This document shows positions 14,836 through 22,954 of a stretch of DNA of 45,182 nt, one piece after another. The DNA is taken from the NCBI GenBank assembly GCA_910579515.1, contig CAJTUV010000029.1, forward strand, positions 1 to 45,182, in the 5' to 3' direction. This DNA comes from an uncultured Hungatella sp. Lineage in GTDB: Bacteria > Bacillota > Clostridia > Lachnospirales > Lachnospiraceae. The notes beneath the pieces were generated by a model that was not told where the DNA came from, made no database searches, and worked only from the letters and a program-made list of their open reading frames with translations. The stretch's first letter is position 1; every line of letters starts with the position of its first letter. The translations under genes and the position numbers were made by a program.

Positions 14836-15813
14836 GTGAACGATAGATATATGGAAGCTTTGGTGCAATACAATATGACCGTTGACAATGTGCGCAAGGG
14901 CCGCAGTGGGTGGATTTGTGAGACCAGCATGGGCATTGTGCTCCTGAAAGAGTACCGCGGTACGCTAAAACGCCTGGAATTTGAGACTCAGGTTCTGGGA
15001 CAGGTCAGCCAAGACGGACTTGTTCAGGTTGATAATTATATTCCTACGGCGCAAAAGGAACTGATTTCGCTGGGAGAGGACGGAACCAGATATGTGCTGA
15101 AGCATTGGTTTACTGATAGAGAGTGCAATTTAAAGGACGAGAAGGAGATCGTCCAGGCTGTAACACAGATTGCCAGACTCCACAAAAGTTTTCAAAAAAT
15201 TCCCAAAGCAAAGGAGTGGACCATGGGTTCCATTGTGATGGATTCCCTGGAAAAAGAGATGGAGCGCCACAATCTGGAATTAAAGCGGGCCAGAAACTAC
15301 ATAAAGAATAAGCGAAAAAAGACAGAATTTGAGCGCTGTATGATGGGGAATTACTCCATGTTCTATGAGCAGGCCGCAGAGGCATGCGAGGGAATGGGAC
15401 ATTTAAATTTGGCAGACAAAAAAAGAGGACAATTTTTGTGCCACGGAAATTTGGACCATCATCACGTGCTCATAGGCGACAGTTATGTGGCTGTGATTGA
15501 ATTTAATAAAATGCATCTGGGAAGCCAGATGGCAGACCTCTACCATTTTATGCGCAAGGTTATGGAGAAGCAGGAGTGGAATCAAAAACTGGGTCAGGAG
15601 ATGCTTTCTGCCTATGACCGGGTTTTGCCGCTGGAGGCGGAGGACAGGGCGTGTTTGTATTATCTGTTTCTGTATCCGGAAAAGTACTGGAAACAAGTGA
15701 ATTTTTACTACAATGCAAGAAAATCCTGGATTCCTGAGAGGAACATGGAAAAGATACGAACCCTGGAGTCACAAATGGAGGGAAAAAAGAAATTTTTGGC
15801 AATCTTGCAGTAA
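14836..15813 (+). CDS. CotS-family spore coat protein (kinase-like fold)
   Basis: About 325 residues with an aminoglycoside-phosphotransferase-like fold, as in the CotS/YsxE/YutH spore-coat family. Recognisable features are NDRYMEALVQYNMTVD, a lysine region LLKEYRG (nucleotide-loop lysine), and CHGNLDHHHVLI followed by VIEFNKMHLG, matching the catalytic HGD-like and metal-binding loops in altered form. I prefer the GTG start at 14836: it has GGAGGGG five bases upstream and matches the usual family N-terminus, while an ATG at 14809 has no ribosome site and sits almost on the predicted sigma-E start point. The protein probably acts in the mother cell during coat assembly. Activity as a kinase is doubtful. 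Confidence 0.82.
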   Translation: MNDRYMEALVQYNMTVDNVRKGRSGWICETSMGIVLLKEYRGTLKRLEFETQVLGQVSQDGLVQVDNYIPTAQKELISLGEDGTRYVLKHWFTDRECNLKDEKEIVQAVTQIARLHKSFQKIPKAKEWTMGSIVMDSLEKEMERHNLELKRARNYIKNKRKKTEFERCMMGNYSMFYEQAAEACEGMGHLNLADKKRGQFLCHGNLDHHHVLIGDSYVAVIEFNKMHLGSQMADLYHFMRKVMEKQEWNQKLGQEMLSAYDRVLPLEAEDRACLYYLFLYPEKYWKQVNFYYNARKSWIPERNMEKIRTLESQMEGKKKFLAILQ

Positions 15814-15883
15814 AACAACCTTCCTTTTTCCTGGATTTTGAAGTATAATAGATGAAAGCAAAACAGGAAGGGAGTTATATAGT

Positions 15884-17620
15884 ATGAAAGACTATAAAAA
15901 AATCTATGAAGAGTGGTTGAGCAATCCATATTTTGACCAGGACACCAAAGAAGAGCTTAAGGCCATTGCAGATGATGAGAACGAGATCAAAGAGCGTTTC
16001 TACATGGACCTAGAATTTGGCACTGCAGGTCTTAGAGGAATCATCGGCGCGGGAATCAATCGAATGAATATCTACGTTGTCCGCAGAGCGACTCAGGGCC
16101 TGGCCAATTATATTATGAAACAGGGCGGCGCTTCTAAGGGCGTTGCCATTGCATATGATTCCAGACGGATGTCTCCTGAATTTGCAGACGAGGCTGCCAG
16201 GACTCTGGCTGCAAATGGAATCATGGCGTATAAATTTGAATCTCTGCGCCCCACGCCAGAGCTTTCCTTTGCAGTGAGAGAGTTAGGATGTATCGCAGGC
16301 ATCAATGTGACTGCCAGCCACAATCCGCCAGAGTATAACGGATACAAGGTGTACTGGGAGGACGGCGCACAGTTTACTCCGCCTCATGACAAAGGAGTTA
16401 CAGAGGAGGTTCTGGCTATTGAAGATTTATCCACAGTAAAGACCATGACCGCATCCGAGGCAAAGGCAGCAGGACTTTACAAGGTGATTGGCGCCGAGAT
16501 CGACGACAAATATATTGCTAACGTAAAGGCTCAGGTGGTAAACCAGGAGGCCATTACCAAGATGCAGGACGATATTACCATTGTGTACACGCCTCTTCAC
16601 GGCACTGGCAATGTTCCTGTGAGAAGAGTTTTAAAGGAAATTGGTTTTGAGCATGTACATGTGGTTCCACAGCAGGAGCTGCCTGATGGAGAATTTCCAA
16701 CTGTCAGCTATCCAAACCCAGAGGCGGCAGAGGCATTTGAGCTGGGACTTGGCATGGCAAAGGAGTTAAACGCAGATTTGGTACTGGCTACAGATCCGGA
16801 TGCAGACCGTCTTGGCGTTTATGTAAAAGACAGCAAATCAGGCGATTATATTCCTCTGACAGGCAATATGTCCGGCTCCCTTCTGTGTGAGTATGTTTTG
16901 AGCCAGAAAAAGGCTCAGAATGCGATTCCGGCAGACGGCGAGGTGGTGAAATCTATCGTTACCACCAATCTGGTGGATGCGGTGGCAGAGAGCTATAACT
17001 GTAAACTGGTAGAATGTCTCACAGGCTTTAAGTGGATTGGACAGCAGATTTTGAAAGAGGAGCATACTGGAGAGGGCCATTATATGTTTGGTCTGGAAGA
17101 AAGCTATGGCTGTTTAATCGGAACCTACGCCAGGGACAAGGACGCCGTTTCCGCAAGTGTGGCCCTGTGCGAGGCTGCGGCCTACTATAAGACTAAGAAT
17201 ATGACCCTGTGGGACGCTATGGTTGCCATGTATGAGAAGTATGGCTATTATAAAGACGCCGTAAAGTCGATCGGCTTAAAAGGCATCGAAGGTCTGGCAA
17301 AGATTCAGAATATTATGGATACCTTGAGAAATAACACTCCGGCTGAAGTTGGCGGTTACAAGGTGGTGTCTGCAAGAGATTACAAGCTGGATACCATCAA
17401 AGACATGGCTACCAACGAAGTGAAGCCTACGGGACTTCCAGCTTCCAACGTATTGTATTACGATATGAACGACGGAGCATGGATGTGTGTGAGACCTTCT
17501 GGAACCGAGCCAAAGATTAAGTTCTACTATGGCGTAAAGGGCACCTCTTTAGAGGATGCAGAGGAGAAATCTAAAGTATTCGGAGAAGCAGTACAGGCAA
17601 TGGTAGATTCTATGCTGTAA
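15884..17620 (+). CDS. Phosphoglucomutase / phosphomannomutase
   Basis: 578-residue alpha-D-phosphohexomutase that interconverts glucose-1-phosphate and glucose-6-phosphate (or mannose phosphates) in the cytoplasm. The phosphoserine loop TASHNPPEYNG (S145), the magnesium loop DPDADRLG, the sugar-recognition GLEESYG and the phosphate-binding RPSGTEPKIKFY are all intact and in the expected order. The length fits the PgcA-type Firmicutes enzymes. AAGGGAG lies upstream of the ATG and a TATAAT at 15844-15849 marks a likely promoter, although no good -35 is seen. Converges with the restriction-modification operon on the other strand. Confidence 0.95.
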   Translation: MKDYKKIYEEWLSNPYFDQDTKEELKAIADDENEIKERFYMDLEFGTAGLRGIIGAGINRMNIYVVRRATQGLANYIMKQGGASKGVAIAYDSRRMSPEFADEAARTLAANGIMAYKFESLRPTPELSFAVRELGCIAGINVTASHNPPEYNGYKVYWEDGAQFTPPHDKGVTEEVLAIEDLSTVKTMTASEAKAAGLYKVIGAEIDDKYIANVKAQVVNQEAITKMQDDITIVYTPLHGTGNVPVRRVLKEIGFEHVHVVPQQELPDGEFPTVSYPNPEAAEAFELGLGMAKELNADLVLATDPDADRLGVYVKDSKSGDYIPLTGNMSGSLLCEYVLSQKKAQNAIPADGEVVKSIVTTNLVDAVAESYNCKLVECLTGFKWIGQQILKEEHTGEGHYMFGLEESYGCLIGTYARDKDAVSASVALCEAAAYYKTKNMTLWDAMVAMYEKYGYYKDAVKSIGLKGIEGLAKIQNIMDTLRNNTPAEVGGYKVVSARDYKLDTIKDMATNEVKPTGLPASNVLYYDMNDGAWMCVRPSGTEPKIKFYYGVKGTSLEDAEEKSKVFGEAVQAMVDSML

Positions 17621-17641
17621 AAGGAATTACAGAAACCAAAT

Positions 17642-17674
17642 TTGGAGCGGCCTTCTTTAAGAAAGCCGCTCCAA
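17642..17674. terminator. Bidirectional stem-loop between phosphoglucomutase and the restriction gene
   Basis: Perfect 10-base stem TTGGAGCGGC (17642-17651) with 17665-17674 and a 13-base loop. It overlaps the last codons of the restriction gene on the minus strand. It can serve the plus-strand gene, though there is no long T-run on either side. Confidence 0.55.
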
Positions 17675-19765
17675 GCTGTCTATGATCTCCTCATGCCATT
17701 TCGTATCCGTGATCCGCGGTACTTTCTGAAAAGACTGCTTCACCTTTTCTATAATAGCGCTGTGGGATACAGAGCTTTTCAAAAAGGACAAAAGCTGTCT
17801 ATTGGTAAATGGCATAATGATGACGCCGTCAACATGTTTATGAGTATTGGTAGATTCCAGAGAAACCGAGGTGACAGCCCGCCAGATATTGATGGTATTG
17901 TGATCCAGCTCGTCAGCAATAAAGAAGGTCATAGTTTCTTTTGGTTCCCTGGCCGCCTTTAAGTTCAGGGAATGACGCAGAACCGGTTCCCATTCCCCAC
18001 GCTTCTGTGCCTGCTTGTTCATCAGAGTCACCTCCAGCATAACGGTCCTGTCCTCATAGTCAATGATAATGTCACCTTCGCCGGAGCCTGCATGAATGAC
18101 AGGCTCAAAGTCTGCATTCAGCGTCAGATTCAGGCTGTTGTACAGATCAAAATTTTGGCCAGACACATAATACCAGGCGATTCCGACCAGATATTCATAG
18201 ATAGTGGGAACCGTCGCAGTATCGTTTACCTGTTTTTGAATTTTAGAATCATTGTTTCTGTCCGAAAACAGGGAGAGAAGTTTCGCTACTTTTTCTTTTG
18301 GATAGTTCTTACTGATATAGGCTGCAAATTCTCTGCTGATTCTGGACTTTAGTTTGGCTCGAATGGCAGAGAGGCCATCAGCTCCTAAAAGAGCGCCCAG
18401 CTGGTTTGTGACGACTTCAATCTGGGTTTCGTCATAGTGCAAAATGGCGGAAACAGAAAGGCTGCTTCTGAAAATGCAGTCAGCACTCTCTTCATATGCC
18501 TGATACTCTTTTTCTGACACAGTGCCAAAAATCATGCCATTTAAAAGTTCCCTGTCAAAAATCAGAGACAAAGCCTCCTTGTATGCCAGCTCTGGCAGAG
18601 ACTGAAACTTAAACAGTCCTGTGGCTCCTAAAATGCGTTCGGTTGTGTCAGAGTATTCTTTAATGTCATCCACTCGGCTGGATTTGAAAAATACCTCATA
18701 AAAATCTCTGTTAAAATTTGTGGTGGTGAAAAAGATATGGTTTTCATTTTTCTCCCAAAACTCTTCTAAAGAAGTGGGATTGTGCTTATTCCATTCAAAA
18801 ATAGCTTTTCCATACCCAAAGGCTTTTTCCAGTTTCACCTTGTGGCTTGTCAGAGTTTCCATTAACTCTTCAAAGGCTTCCTGGCTTTTTTCCTCCCGAA
18901 ACTTTACTAGGCAGAGATAAAAATCATAGTACAGAGATCCTACCAGGCCGCTTTTCTGATTTTTGATATATTTGTGGAAGATCTCAGGGGAAAGAAGGTC
19001 TGAAGACATCAATTCCTTTATAGGATTTACGGGAACCTCCCAGACGCTTTTTTCTATTTTGGAAATCAGGTCAGGATGGGAGAGGACAAATTCCTTTTGC
19101 TCCTCTGGCAGATAGGGGCTTAAGCCCTGTACTATGGTAAGGAAACTGCTTTTATCTATGGTCTGATTGTTCAAAAGGAGGAACATTGCCATACAAAAAG
19201 GGGAGTAGAAATATCGGTTTCCGTTTTCGTCACGCTGGGAAAAGACTCTCAGTTTTAGCATCTGGCGAAGCAGAATCAGATTAATATTGTCAAGAGGTAA
19301 GGCGGCCTCTATGGGGTCTCTTTCCAGTTGATTTTTCAAATAGGAAAACCCTGCCTGAGAGAGAGCTCTCTGTTTGTCTGCAAAACCGATCTTAACCAGA
19401 TTGCTGGTGTAATGCCTGGCTCTGGCTTCTATGGCTTCGTCTAATACTTTTCTGTCTCCAGAAGAAAAATGATTTGTGAGCCATTTGGGATTTCTGCCAA
19501 GAAACAGGGAATATTCGCTTCCAAGCCTGCCCATAAATCCATCGTATTTGTCGTGCTTTTTAAAAATTTCCGGCGAATAGTCCAGGGCCTTTTGATAGAA
19601 CAAAAACTGTGCAAGACTTTCTGGATAGCGCTTCCACGTCTCCTCGGGGTATTCTGCCTTAATCTCCCACAAGATTTCCAGGTACAGCTTCAGAGCATTT
19701 AAAACGTCGTGCCTTCGGCCATTGGTATTCCAGAGATTAAAGATTTGATTTTTTTCGATTTCCAT
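17657..19765 (-). CDS. AlwI-family type II (type IIS-like) restriction endonuclease
   Basis: 702-residue nuclease resembling the AlwI / Nt.BspD6I / PleI family, which cut a few bases outside an asymmetric site. The likely active site is D565 (in GEGD), E578 (in LEVT) and E591 (in RGEWEP), with E524 (IYEYL) upstream. The 13-residue steps match, as I recall them, the D456/E469/E482 spacing of Nt.BspD6I. The ID of the DNA site cannot be read from sequence, but GGATC or GAGTC would be expected for the family. It is the last gene of a minus-strand operon behind two adenine methylases, with 15-base spacing. Cytoplasmic defence enzyme. Confidence 0.8.
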   Translation of the reverse strand: MEIEKNQIFNLWNTNGRRHDVLNALKLYLEILWEIKAEYPEETWKRYPESLAQFLFYQKALDYSPEIFKKHDKYDGFMGRLGSEYSLFLGRNPKWLTNHFSSGDRKVLDEAIEARARHYTSNLVKIGFADKQRALSQAGFSYLKNQLERDPIEAALPLDNINLILLRQMLKLRVFSQRDENGNRYFYSPFCMAMFLLLNNQTIDKSSFLTIVQGLSPYLPEEQKEFVLSHPDLISKIEKSVWEVPVNPIKELMSSDLLSPEIFHKYIKNQKSGLVGSLYYDFYLCLVKFREEKSQEAFEELMETLTSHKVKLEKAFGYGKAIFEWNKHNPTSLEEFWEKNENHIFFTTTNFNRDFYEVFFKSSRVDDIKEYSDTTERILGATGLFKFQSLPELAYKEALSLIFDRELLNGMIFGTVSEKEYQAYEESADCIFRSSLSVSAILHYDETQIEVVTNQLGALLGADGLSAIRAKLKSRISREFAAYISKNYPKEKVAKLLSLFSDRNNDSKIQKQVNDTATVPTIYEYLVGIAWYYVSGQNFDLYNSLNLTLNADFEPVIHAGSGEGDIIIDYEDRTVMLEVTLMNKQAQKRGEWEPVLRHSLNLKAAREPKETMTFFIADELDHNTINIWRAVTSVSLESTNTHKHVDGVIIMPFTNRQLLSFLKSSVSHSAIIEKVKQSFQKVPRITDTKWHEEIIDSLERLS

Positions 19766-19780
19766 ATACAGAGAGCTCCT

Positions 19781-20701
19781 TTAGTAGTTGAGAATCAAAA
19801 CCTCCTCAGACACAGAAGATTTGTCCTTTGTCTGATAATTGGAATTGGCGTAACTGTATGAGAGGGGAACGGCCCGATAAATTCCAGTGTTTTTTTCAAG
19901 CCAATCTGCTAACAGACGATTTTCCTTGCCCTTACTTCTCAACACATTGGACAGGGCAAACGGAATGTGGCGATGATGAAGCCTGTCCAGAAAGGCAAGC
20001 AAATCCCGTTCTGCGTCTTCTGACCATCCCCCTTGCTCATTGTAAGTGGCGCAGGTAATCAGATAGGGTGGGTCTGCGTAGACAAAATCAGAGGGAGTCA
20101 GGGTGGAAATGTCAAAGTCCCGAAAGTCTTTGCAGGTAAAGGTACAGTCCTTATGCTGGATTCTGTCTATGAAATCCGACAGTTTCTGTTCTACTTTCTT
20201 GTTGAAATCCCGTTTGCCCACAGGAAGATTGAACTCGCCGTGATTATTAAACCGGATTTGGTTATTGAAGGCATAGACGATCATCACAAACAGCATGATA
20301 TAGTAATAGGAATCCTGCCTGCCTGCCGCACCCATTTTGTTAAAATCCTCTCGGAGCTTTAAAAATTTGTCTTTGTTATATTGACTCAGTCCCTTGCTGC
20401 TTTCACAGTGGTAGTATTCATATCCGTGCCGGCTTACTAAAGAGAGATTATAGTGGTCAATGATCTCGTAAATCCATTGAAAGGTACATTCCTTTTTGAG
20501 ACTTTTCAAAGTTTGATAGATGGAGAGGAGATTTGAATTACAATCGTTAAAAATTACCTGGCGGCTCTGGACATTACAGCCCACATTGCAGCCGCCGCAG
20601 AACAAGTCCACAAACACGTGGAGGTGTTTGGGAAACAGGGGGAGAATCTGGGGCAATAACTTGTATTTGCCGCCAGTGTAATTGAGGGGGGATTGTAGCA
20701 T
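19781..20701 (-). CDS. Dam-type (D12 class) adenine-N6 DNA methyltransferase 2
   Basis: 306 residues. N-terminal PLNYTGGKYKLLP and VDLFCGGCNVG form the S-adenosylmethionine site, and YADPPYLIT is the catalytic DPPY motif of alpha-class N6-adenine methylases (Dam/DpnM type). It follows another methylase by five bases and precedes the nuclease, so it belongs to a restriction-modification operon. With an asymmetric target, two methylases are needed to protect the two strands, which explains the pair. Which strand each modifies cannot be told by inspection. Confidence 0.9.
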   Translation of the reverse strand: MLQSPLNYTGGKYKLLPQILPLFPKHLHVFVDLFCGGCNVGCNVQSRQVIFNDCNSNLLSIYQTLKSLKKECTFQWIYEIIDHYNLSLVSRHGYEYYHCESSKGLSQYNKDKFLKLREDFNKMGAAGRQDSYYYIMLFVMIVYAFNNQIRFNNHGEFNLPVGKRDFNKKVEQKLSDFIDRIQHKDCTFTCKDFRDFDISTLTPSDFVYADPPYLITCATYNEQGGWSEDAERDLLAFLDRLHHRHIPFALSNVLRSKGKENRLLADWLEKNTGIYRAVPLSYSYANSNYQTKDKSSVSEEVLILNY

Positions 20702-20706
20702 AGGGG

Positions 20707-21756
20707 TTACTCCTTATGAAAACAAGTGCACAAAAAAAGCCGCTCTGCATTTTCGCTGATATCCGATTTTCCTGTGGTAAAGGGTTTGTACTCTTCAGAG
20801 AAAACCTTTACGCCGCCTTTTTGCTGAAGAATCCGCATAATATCTTCGTCTGAAATTTTGGCGTTGGAGCGGCCGTTTCCTTTTGTGGCCATATTGTTGT
20901 AAGACAACAGGATATAGTCTGCTTTGATGTCATGGATTAAAGCTTCAAAAGCATTGACTGCAGCCATGGTACAGTATTTGCTCTTTAAATGGCTCCGATC
21001 CATTTTTTTGGCAATGCCGAAAACCTGGGGCTTCTGCCAATACGCCACATTTTCAAGAAGATGGTAGGCGTCGCAGTACTGTCTGGAATTGTAGGGAGGA
21101 TCTATGTAAACCAAATCCGCATGGATTCTTTTCACCAGCTCATTGGCATCCTCCTGAAAACACTGATTGTTTGGATTGTTATGTACTTCTGCCATGGGGA
21201 CAGAAAGCTCCAGAGATTTATAGAACTCCGCGCCCTTGCGGTAAGCATCATAGTGGCCGCAGGTAACCGCGATTTTATCCATGGCATAGAGAAGGGAGGC
21301 GATGAGCAGAGCACGTTCTCTGTGGTTTAGCTTTTTGCTTTGGTAGTTGTTTTCAATGTCCTCCCGAATATATCCGATTTTTGAGCAGTCTTTCCTGCTG
21401 AAGTAGGTGTCTGCAAAGTTTTCGGTCATGTAATTATCCCCGCAGTTCTCAGCCTGATTGTACTGAAAGATATAATCTATGACTTTTTGTGGGTCGTACG
21501 GTTCAGGTCCGAACCAGGCGAAGTTGCATAGATAGCTGCTGTACATCAAATCATTGGTGATCAGCGTTTTGTCTGTAAAGGCGGAGGACACGGAGCCAGT
21601 TCCGGCAAAGACGTCCGCCATTACCTGGATGCCAGGGCATTCCTTGTGGACCACTCGGGTGATAAAGGGAAGAAGCTTGTACTTGTTTCCCAGATACCTT
21701 CGGTTATTGATTTGCAGGGTTTTGTATGGGAGCGTCCCCACAGGTGTGACATTCAT
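20707..21756 (-). CDS. Adenine-N6 DNA methyltransferase 1 (D12 class)
   Basis: About 349 residues. Motif I region YLGNKYKLLPFI with ADVFAGTGSVSSAF and catalytic motif YIDPPYNSRQY, as in D12-class adenine methylases; it is only distantly similar to the second methylase. I prefer the ATG at 21756 because GGAGG lies upstream (spacing about 12, rather long); an in-frame ATG 45 bases further up at 21801 has no ribosome site. First gene of the operon, with a promoter at 21836-21865. Together with methylase 2 it should protect both strands of an asymmetric site, probably GGATC if the nuclease is AlwI-like. Confidence 0.88.
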   Translation of the reverse strand: MNVTPVGTLPYKTLQINNRRYLGNKYKLLPFITRVVHKECPGIQVMADVFAGTGSVSSAFTDKTLITNDLMYSSYLCNFAWFGPEPYDPQKVIDYIFQYNQAENCGDNYMTENFADTYFSRKDCSKIGYIREDIENNYQSKKLNHRERALLIASLLYAMDKIAVTCGHYDAYRKGAEFYKSLELSVPMAEVHNNPNNQCFQEDANELVKRIHADLVYIDPPYNSRQYCDAYHLLENVAYWQKPQVFGIAKKMDRSHLKSKYCTMAAVNAFEALIHDIKADYILLSYNNMATKGNGRSNAKISDEDIMRILQQKGGVKVFSEEYKPFTTGKSDISENAERLFLCTCFHKE

Positions 21757-21808
21757 GGTATAGGAAATCCTCCGTAAGTCAGTACTGGTGATAATTTGCA
21801 TACGCTGT

Positions 21809-21824
21809 AAGAGTTTGGACTCTT
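21809..21824. promoter_or_regulatory. Palindrome at the start of the restriction-modification transcript
   Basis: AAGAGT at 21809-21814, a four-base centre and ACTCTT at 21819-21824. On the operon strand this falls at about +5 to +20 of the predicted transcript, where an operator or a short hairpin would affect initiation. It contains a GAGTC pentamer. Confidence 0.5.
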
Positions 21825-21835
21825 GGCGCTTCCCT

Positions 21836-21865
21836 ATTATATCATTAAGAAGGAAATAACTGCAA
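21836..21865 (-). promoter_or_regulatory. Promoter of the restriction-modification operon
   Basis: On the minus strand, TTGCAG (21860-21865), an 18-base spacer and TATAAT (21836-21841). It is divergent from the DUF1848 promoter and the only good match upstream of methylase 1. Confidence 0.65.
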
Positions 21866-21906
21866 CCGGAACGTTACGATTCGCTAAGGAAAGATGCAGA
21901 TACTTC

Positions 21907-21935
21907 TTGTAGGGGGTGTTAGGTAGGTATATAAT
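21907..21935 (+). promoter_or_regulatory. Promoter of the DUF1848 gene
   Basis: TTGTAG at 21907-21912, a 17-base spacer and TATAAT at 21930-21935. GTAACGTTGC follows immediately at the start of the transcript and resembles a motif in two neighbouring promoters. Confidence 0.6.
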
Positions 21936-21985
21936 AAAAATTGTAACGTTGCATTCCATAGAGGAACTAAAGGTGAGAAAACGAG

Positions 21986-22891
21986 ATGATAGTGAGCGCA
22001 AGCCGAAGAACAGATATTCCTAATTATTATGCTGAATGGTTTATTCAAAGAATAAAAAAAGGGTTCTTGTATGTGAAGAATCCTATGAATGCCCATCAGG
22101 TCAGCAGAATTGACTTATCGCCAGAATTGATAGACTGTATTGTATTTTGGACTAAAAATCCTTCTAATCTGATGAAGTATTTGGATTGTTTACAAGAATA
22201 CGCCTTTTATGTCCAGTTTACCCTAACTGGATATGGAAAAGATGTTGAGAAAGGCATTCCAGACAAAAGAAAAAACGTTTTAGGAGTGTTTCAGGAATTG
22301 GCAGGGCAGATAGGGAAGGAAAGGGTCGTCTGGCGCTATGATCCGATTTTTATAACAGACCGATATACCAGAGAGTATCATTTAAAGGCTTTTGAGGAAA
22401 TTGCCAGGTGTTTGAAAGATTCCACAGAAAAGGTGGTCATCAGCTTTGGAGATTTCTATGAGAAAACAAAACGCAACATGAAAGACCTTGGAATCAAAGA
22501 GATGACAGAAGAAGAGATGGTATGTCTGGCAAAACGTATGGCAGAAATTGCTTCAGCCTATCAGCTGACCATAGAAACTTGCGCAGAGCGAATAGGCTTA
22601 GAAGAGGTTGGGGTAACTCATGGAAGCTGTATTGATAAAAAGATGATTGAAAGGCTTTTGGGCCATGAGATACATGGAAAAAAGGATAAGGGCCAGAGAG
22701 ACCATTGTCAATGTATGGAGAGTGTGGACGTGGGAACGTACAATACATGTTTAAACGGCTGTAAATACTGTTATGCAAATTTTAGTCAAGAGAAGGTGAA
22801 GGAAAATTGTAAACAGTATGATTTGGATTCTCCGTTGTTATGCGGGACCGTTGGCGTAAAGGATAAGATTACAGAGAGAAAAATGAAGTAA
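21986..22891 (+). CDS. DUF1848 family protein with C-terminal CX3CX2C motif
   Basis: 301 residues beginning with the DUF1848 signature SASRRTDIPNYYAEWF and containing VFWTKNPSN and WRYDPIF. The function is not known. At the C-terminus, C255-x3-C259-x2-C262 in CLNGCKYCYA has exactly the spacing of a radical SAM [4Fe-4S] site, but it sits after the presumed barrel rather than before it; additional cysteines (C199, C215, C241, C243) precede it. This could be a rearranged radical-SAM-like enzyme or a structural iron-sulfur site. AAAGGTGAG precedes the ATG. The gene stands alone between the restriction operon and a perfect bidirectional terminator. Confidence 0.8.
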   Translation: MIVSASRRTDIPNYYAEWFIQRIKKGFLYVKNPMNAHQVSRIDLSPELIDCIVFWTKNPSNLMKYLDCLQEYAFYVQFTLTGYGKDVEKGIPDKRKNVLGVFQELAGQIGKERVVWRYDPIFITDRYTREYHLKAFEEIARCLKDSTEKVVISFGDFYEKTKRNMKDLGIKEMTEEEMVCLAKRMAEIASAYQLTIETCAERIGLEEVGVTHGSCIDKKMIERLLGHEIHGKKDKGQRDHCQCMESVDVGTYNTCLNGCKYCYANFSQEKVKENCKQYDLDSPLLCGTVGVKDKITERKMK

Positions 22892-22900
22892 AAATGCCAC

Positions 22901-22940
22901 AAATAAGCCGGAAATCCATAAACAGATTTCCGGCTTATTT
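22901..22940. terminator. Perfect 16-bp bidirectional terminator
   Basis: AAATAAGCCGGAAATC (22901-22916) pairs perfectly with 22925-22940 around an eight-base loop. The A/T flanks give a U-run in both directions, serving the DUF1848 gene (plus) and the CmpB-like gene (minus). Confidence 0.92.
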
Positions 22941-22954
22941 GCTGCCCAGAAATA

